This document shows positions 5,995-7,134 of a stretch of 7,134 nt of DNA, in pieces. The DNA is from Ruaniaceae bacterium (GTDB taxonomy: Bacteria > Actinomycetota > Actinomycetes > Actinomycetales > Actinomycetaceae). Made by a program: the position numbers and the translations under genes. Position 1 is the stretch's first letter. Each line of letters starts with the position of its first letter. The stretch covers positions 1-7,134 of the forward strand of contig JAKDIE010000066.1 in the NCBI GenBank assembly GCA_030450655.1, given 5' to 3'. Below the pieces are notes generated by a model that saw nothing but the letters and a program-made list of their open reading frames with translations, searched no databases and was not told where the DNA came from.

Positions 5995-6021
5995 GGCGGC
6001 TCTCACCGGGCGAGGTGCTCG
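5995..6021. repeat. 27-bp direct repeat, copy 2 (3' end of the oxidoreductase gene)
   Basis: Identical to 5246-5272. On the minus strand this copy supplies the last codons (EHLAR), the TGA stop and 8 bp beyond it of the Gfo/Idh/MocA gene. It marks the upstream edge of the vapBC cassette. Confidence 0.85.
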
Positions 6022-6959
6022 TCCATGATCCGCCGCGCCGCCAGCGTCACGTTCCTCCAACGCGGATCGATCGCTCCCGCCTCGACCTGATCCGCGAACG
6101 CGATCAGCTCGTGGCGCATCGTCTCCGCCGGACGAACCTTCGCAACGCCGAGCAGGTGCTGCGGCACTTCACCCCGGCGCCGCACCTCGATCCGCGACGG
6201 CTCAGACAGCGAGTCGATCACCAACTCCCCGTCCTCCCCCGCGATGCTGCTGACGCCGCTGCCCTGCGCGATCTTCGAGTAGGCAACGGCCACACTCATC
6301 GATCCGTAGTCCAGCAGCAGGCTCCCCGCACCTTCGAACCCGTTCTCAAGCCGCACGCTCGTGCCCGTGTGGGACGCGGGCTCCCCGAAGAGATCGAGCG
6401 CCGCTTCGAGTGGGTACACCCCAATGTCCACCAGCGCGGCGTTCCCGAGCGCCGGATCGAATGCGTTCATGCGTTCGCCCGCGCGGAAGCGGTCATACCG
6501 CGAGGAGTACTGCAGCATCTCGAAGCACGCGTACCGCAGCACACCCAGCTGCCCCAGCGCGCCGCGAATCACCGCGAACTCCGGAGTGTGAATGTGTCTC
6601 GCGGCTTCCATTACGACGACGCCGCGGCCCTCCGCACGCTCAAAAAGGCCCTGCGCTTCGACGAGGGAGGAGGTGATGGTCTTCTCCACCAGCACGTGGC
6701 ACCCGGCCTCGATCGCCGCCATCGCCTGCGGAAAGTGCGCGCTAGTGGGGCTGGCGATGTAGACGGCGTCAACCCCGGCGATCATCGCGTTGAACTCGTC
6801 GAACGCCCCCTGGATGCCGTGCCTCGCCGCGAACTCCTCGGCGCGGGCCTGCGTGCGTGAGTAGACGGCAGAAGCCTCAACCCGCCCGCCGGTGGCTCGC
6901 GCTGCCTCCACGAACCAGTCGCTGATGAAGTTCGTGCCAACGATACCGATGCGGGTCAT
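6003..6959 (-). CDS. Gfo/Idh/MocA-family NAD(P)-dependent oxidoreductase
   Basis: A 318-residue cytoplasmic oxidoreductase. The N-terminal Rossmann domain begins MTRIGIVGTNFISDWF, where the usual GxGxxA fingerprint reads GTNFIS. Then come VYSRTQARAEEFAARHG, VDAVYIASPTSAH and the catalytic block HVLVEKTITS at about 89-97. Here the conserved lysine (Lys93) is kept but the usual EKP is EKT, a variant seen in some family members. The C-terminal alpha/beta domain holds VDIGVYPLEAALDLFGEP (about 177-194), close to dihydrodiol dehydrogenase-type members. Substrate is unknown; sugars, inositols and dihydrodiols are typical for the family. The start is set at ATG 6959 because GGAGAGGA precedes it by 7 nt. 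An in-frame GTG at 6995 would add 12 poor residues and place that site inside the gene. Its 3' end lies in the 27-bp repeat. Confidence 0.88.
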   Translation of the reverse strand: MTRIGIVGTNFISDWFVEAARATGGRVEASAVYSRTQARAEEFAARHGIQGAFDEFNAMIAGVDAVYIASPTSAHFPQAMAAIEAGCHVLVEKTITSSLVEAQGLFERAEGRGVVVMEAARHIHTPEFAVIRGALGQLGVLRYACFEMLQYSSRYDRFRAGERMNAFDPALGNAALVDIGVYPLEAALDLFGEPASHTGTSVRLENGFEGAGSLLLDYGSMSVAVAYSKIAQGSGVSSIAGEDGELVIDSLSEPSRIEVRRRGEVPQHLLGVAKVRPAETMRHELIAFADQVEAGAIDPRWRNVTLAARRIMDEHLAR

Positions 6960-6966
6960 TGACCTA

Positions 6967-6974
6967 TCCTCTCC
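6967..6974 (-). promoter_or_regulatory. Ribosome binding site deciding the oxidoreductase start
   Basis: Minus-strand GGAGAGGA ends 7 nt before the ATG at 6959 and is a strong match to the anti-Shine-Dalgarno sequence. It favours the shorter protein over a GTG start at 6995. Confidence 0.65.
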
Positions 6975-6991
6975 ACTCACACGAGACTGCA

Positions 6992-7046
6992 CCACCCTTC
7001 GTCATTCTGCGCGTAGGCGTAGCCGCAGTCGCAGAATCCAGGCCAC
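6992..7046. repeat. 55-bp palindrome-containing intergenic repeat, copy 1
   Basis: Identical over 55 bp to 7080-7134. It carries a perfect 8-bp inverted repeat, ATTCTGCG (7004-7011) with CGCAGAAT (7030-7037). The 18-nt loop contains a tandem GCGTAG pair and a small GGC-GTA-GCC hairpin. It lies about 33 bp upstream of the oxidoreductase start. It resembles a REP-like or MITE-like dispersed element; no gene was found in it. Confidence 0.8.
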
Positions 7047-7079
7047 AACCCCGTTCATGCGTGCGCTTCCCAGACCCTG

Positions 7080-7134
7080 CCACCCTTCGTCATTCTGCGC
7101 GTAGGCGTAGCCGCAGTCGCAGAATCCAGGCCAC
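7080..7134. repeat. 55-bp palindrome-containing repeat, copy 2, reaching the window edge
   Basis: Second identical copy, 88 bp from the first, in the same orientation, with its inverted repeat at 7092-7099 and 7118-7125. A 33-bp unique stretch (7047-7079) lies between the copies. The repeat runs to the last base, so its true right end and the number of further copies are not visible. Confidence 0.78.

Larger units (their letters stand above)
5246..6021. mobile_element. Putative small cassette: vapBC between 27-bp direct repeats
   Basis: The vapBC pair and its start region are enclosed by two identical 27-bp direct repeats, one of which is the 3' end of a coding sequence. This is the geometry of an element inserted at a gene end that rebuilds the gene's C-terminus, like attL/attR. 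Recombination between the copies would remove 749 bp and leave the oxidoreductase gene intact beside the arginase-like gene. No integrase or transposase is encoded inside, so movement would need help in trans, or the repeat may stem from an illegitimate recombination event. The repeat is seen directly; mobility is inferred. Confidence 0.4.

Noticed and set aside
5772..6860. 362-codon plus-strand open frame opposite vapB and the oxidoreductase
   Set aside because: It crosses vapB, the 27-bp repeat and the oxidoreductase gene; the translation is Arg/His-rich and lacks domains.
6992..7134. CRISPR array (repeat-spacer-repeat with a 33-bp spacer)
   Set aside because: Only two repeats are visible, and 55 bp is longer than usual CRISPR repeats. 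There are no cas genes in view, and the long inverted repeat fits a REP-like element better. Sequence beyond 7134 could still change this.

Overview
The window comes from a high-GC Gram-positive bacterium, most likely an actinomycete (Actinomycetota). This rests on strong G/C bias at third codon positions, protein types that look actinobacterial (a MatC-type carrier, an FrnE-like DsbA protein, an arginase-like protein beginning with a PQWQGAGR block), hairpin terminators without a U-tract, and a probably leaderless vapB. I cannot name the genus from sequence alone.

Left part (1-2928, plus strand): two organic-acid carriers of different families lie head to tail. The first is the 3' part of a MatC-type dicarboxylate carrier, cut by the window edge. 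The second is a complete DASS/SLC13 carrier with both SNT motifs. A 199-bp gap between them holds a candidate promoter with a perfect palindrome between its -35 and -10 boxes. The second carrier is followed by a set of overlapping GC-rich hairpins.

Middle part (2929-4283): a scarred region. It holds an antisense relic of an ABC-transporter ATPase (D-loop and H-loop only), an intact FrnE/DsbA-family oxidoreductase with a CPWC site and a C-terminal CX4C tail, and the C-terminal half of a GNAT acetyltransferase. The GNAT fragment shares a CTAG stop site with the convergent gene that follows.

Right part (4280-7134, minus strand): an arginase-superfamily protein with a Cys in place of the usual first metal-binding His, a vapBC toxin-antitoxin pair, and a Gfo/Idh/MocA oxidoreductase. 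The vapBC pair is bracketed by a perfect 27-bp direct repeat. One copy forms the 3' end of the oxidoreductase gene and the other lies just upstream of the arginase-like gene, an att-like arrangement that suggests the pair arrived as a small cassette. The window ends in two identical 55-bp repeats, each with an 8-bp inverted repeat, spaced 88 bp apart.

No complete new multi-gene system is evident. The most interesting points are the repeat-bounded vapBC cassette, the 55-bp palindromic repeats, the metal-site change in the arginase-like protein, and the gene relics around dsbA.
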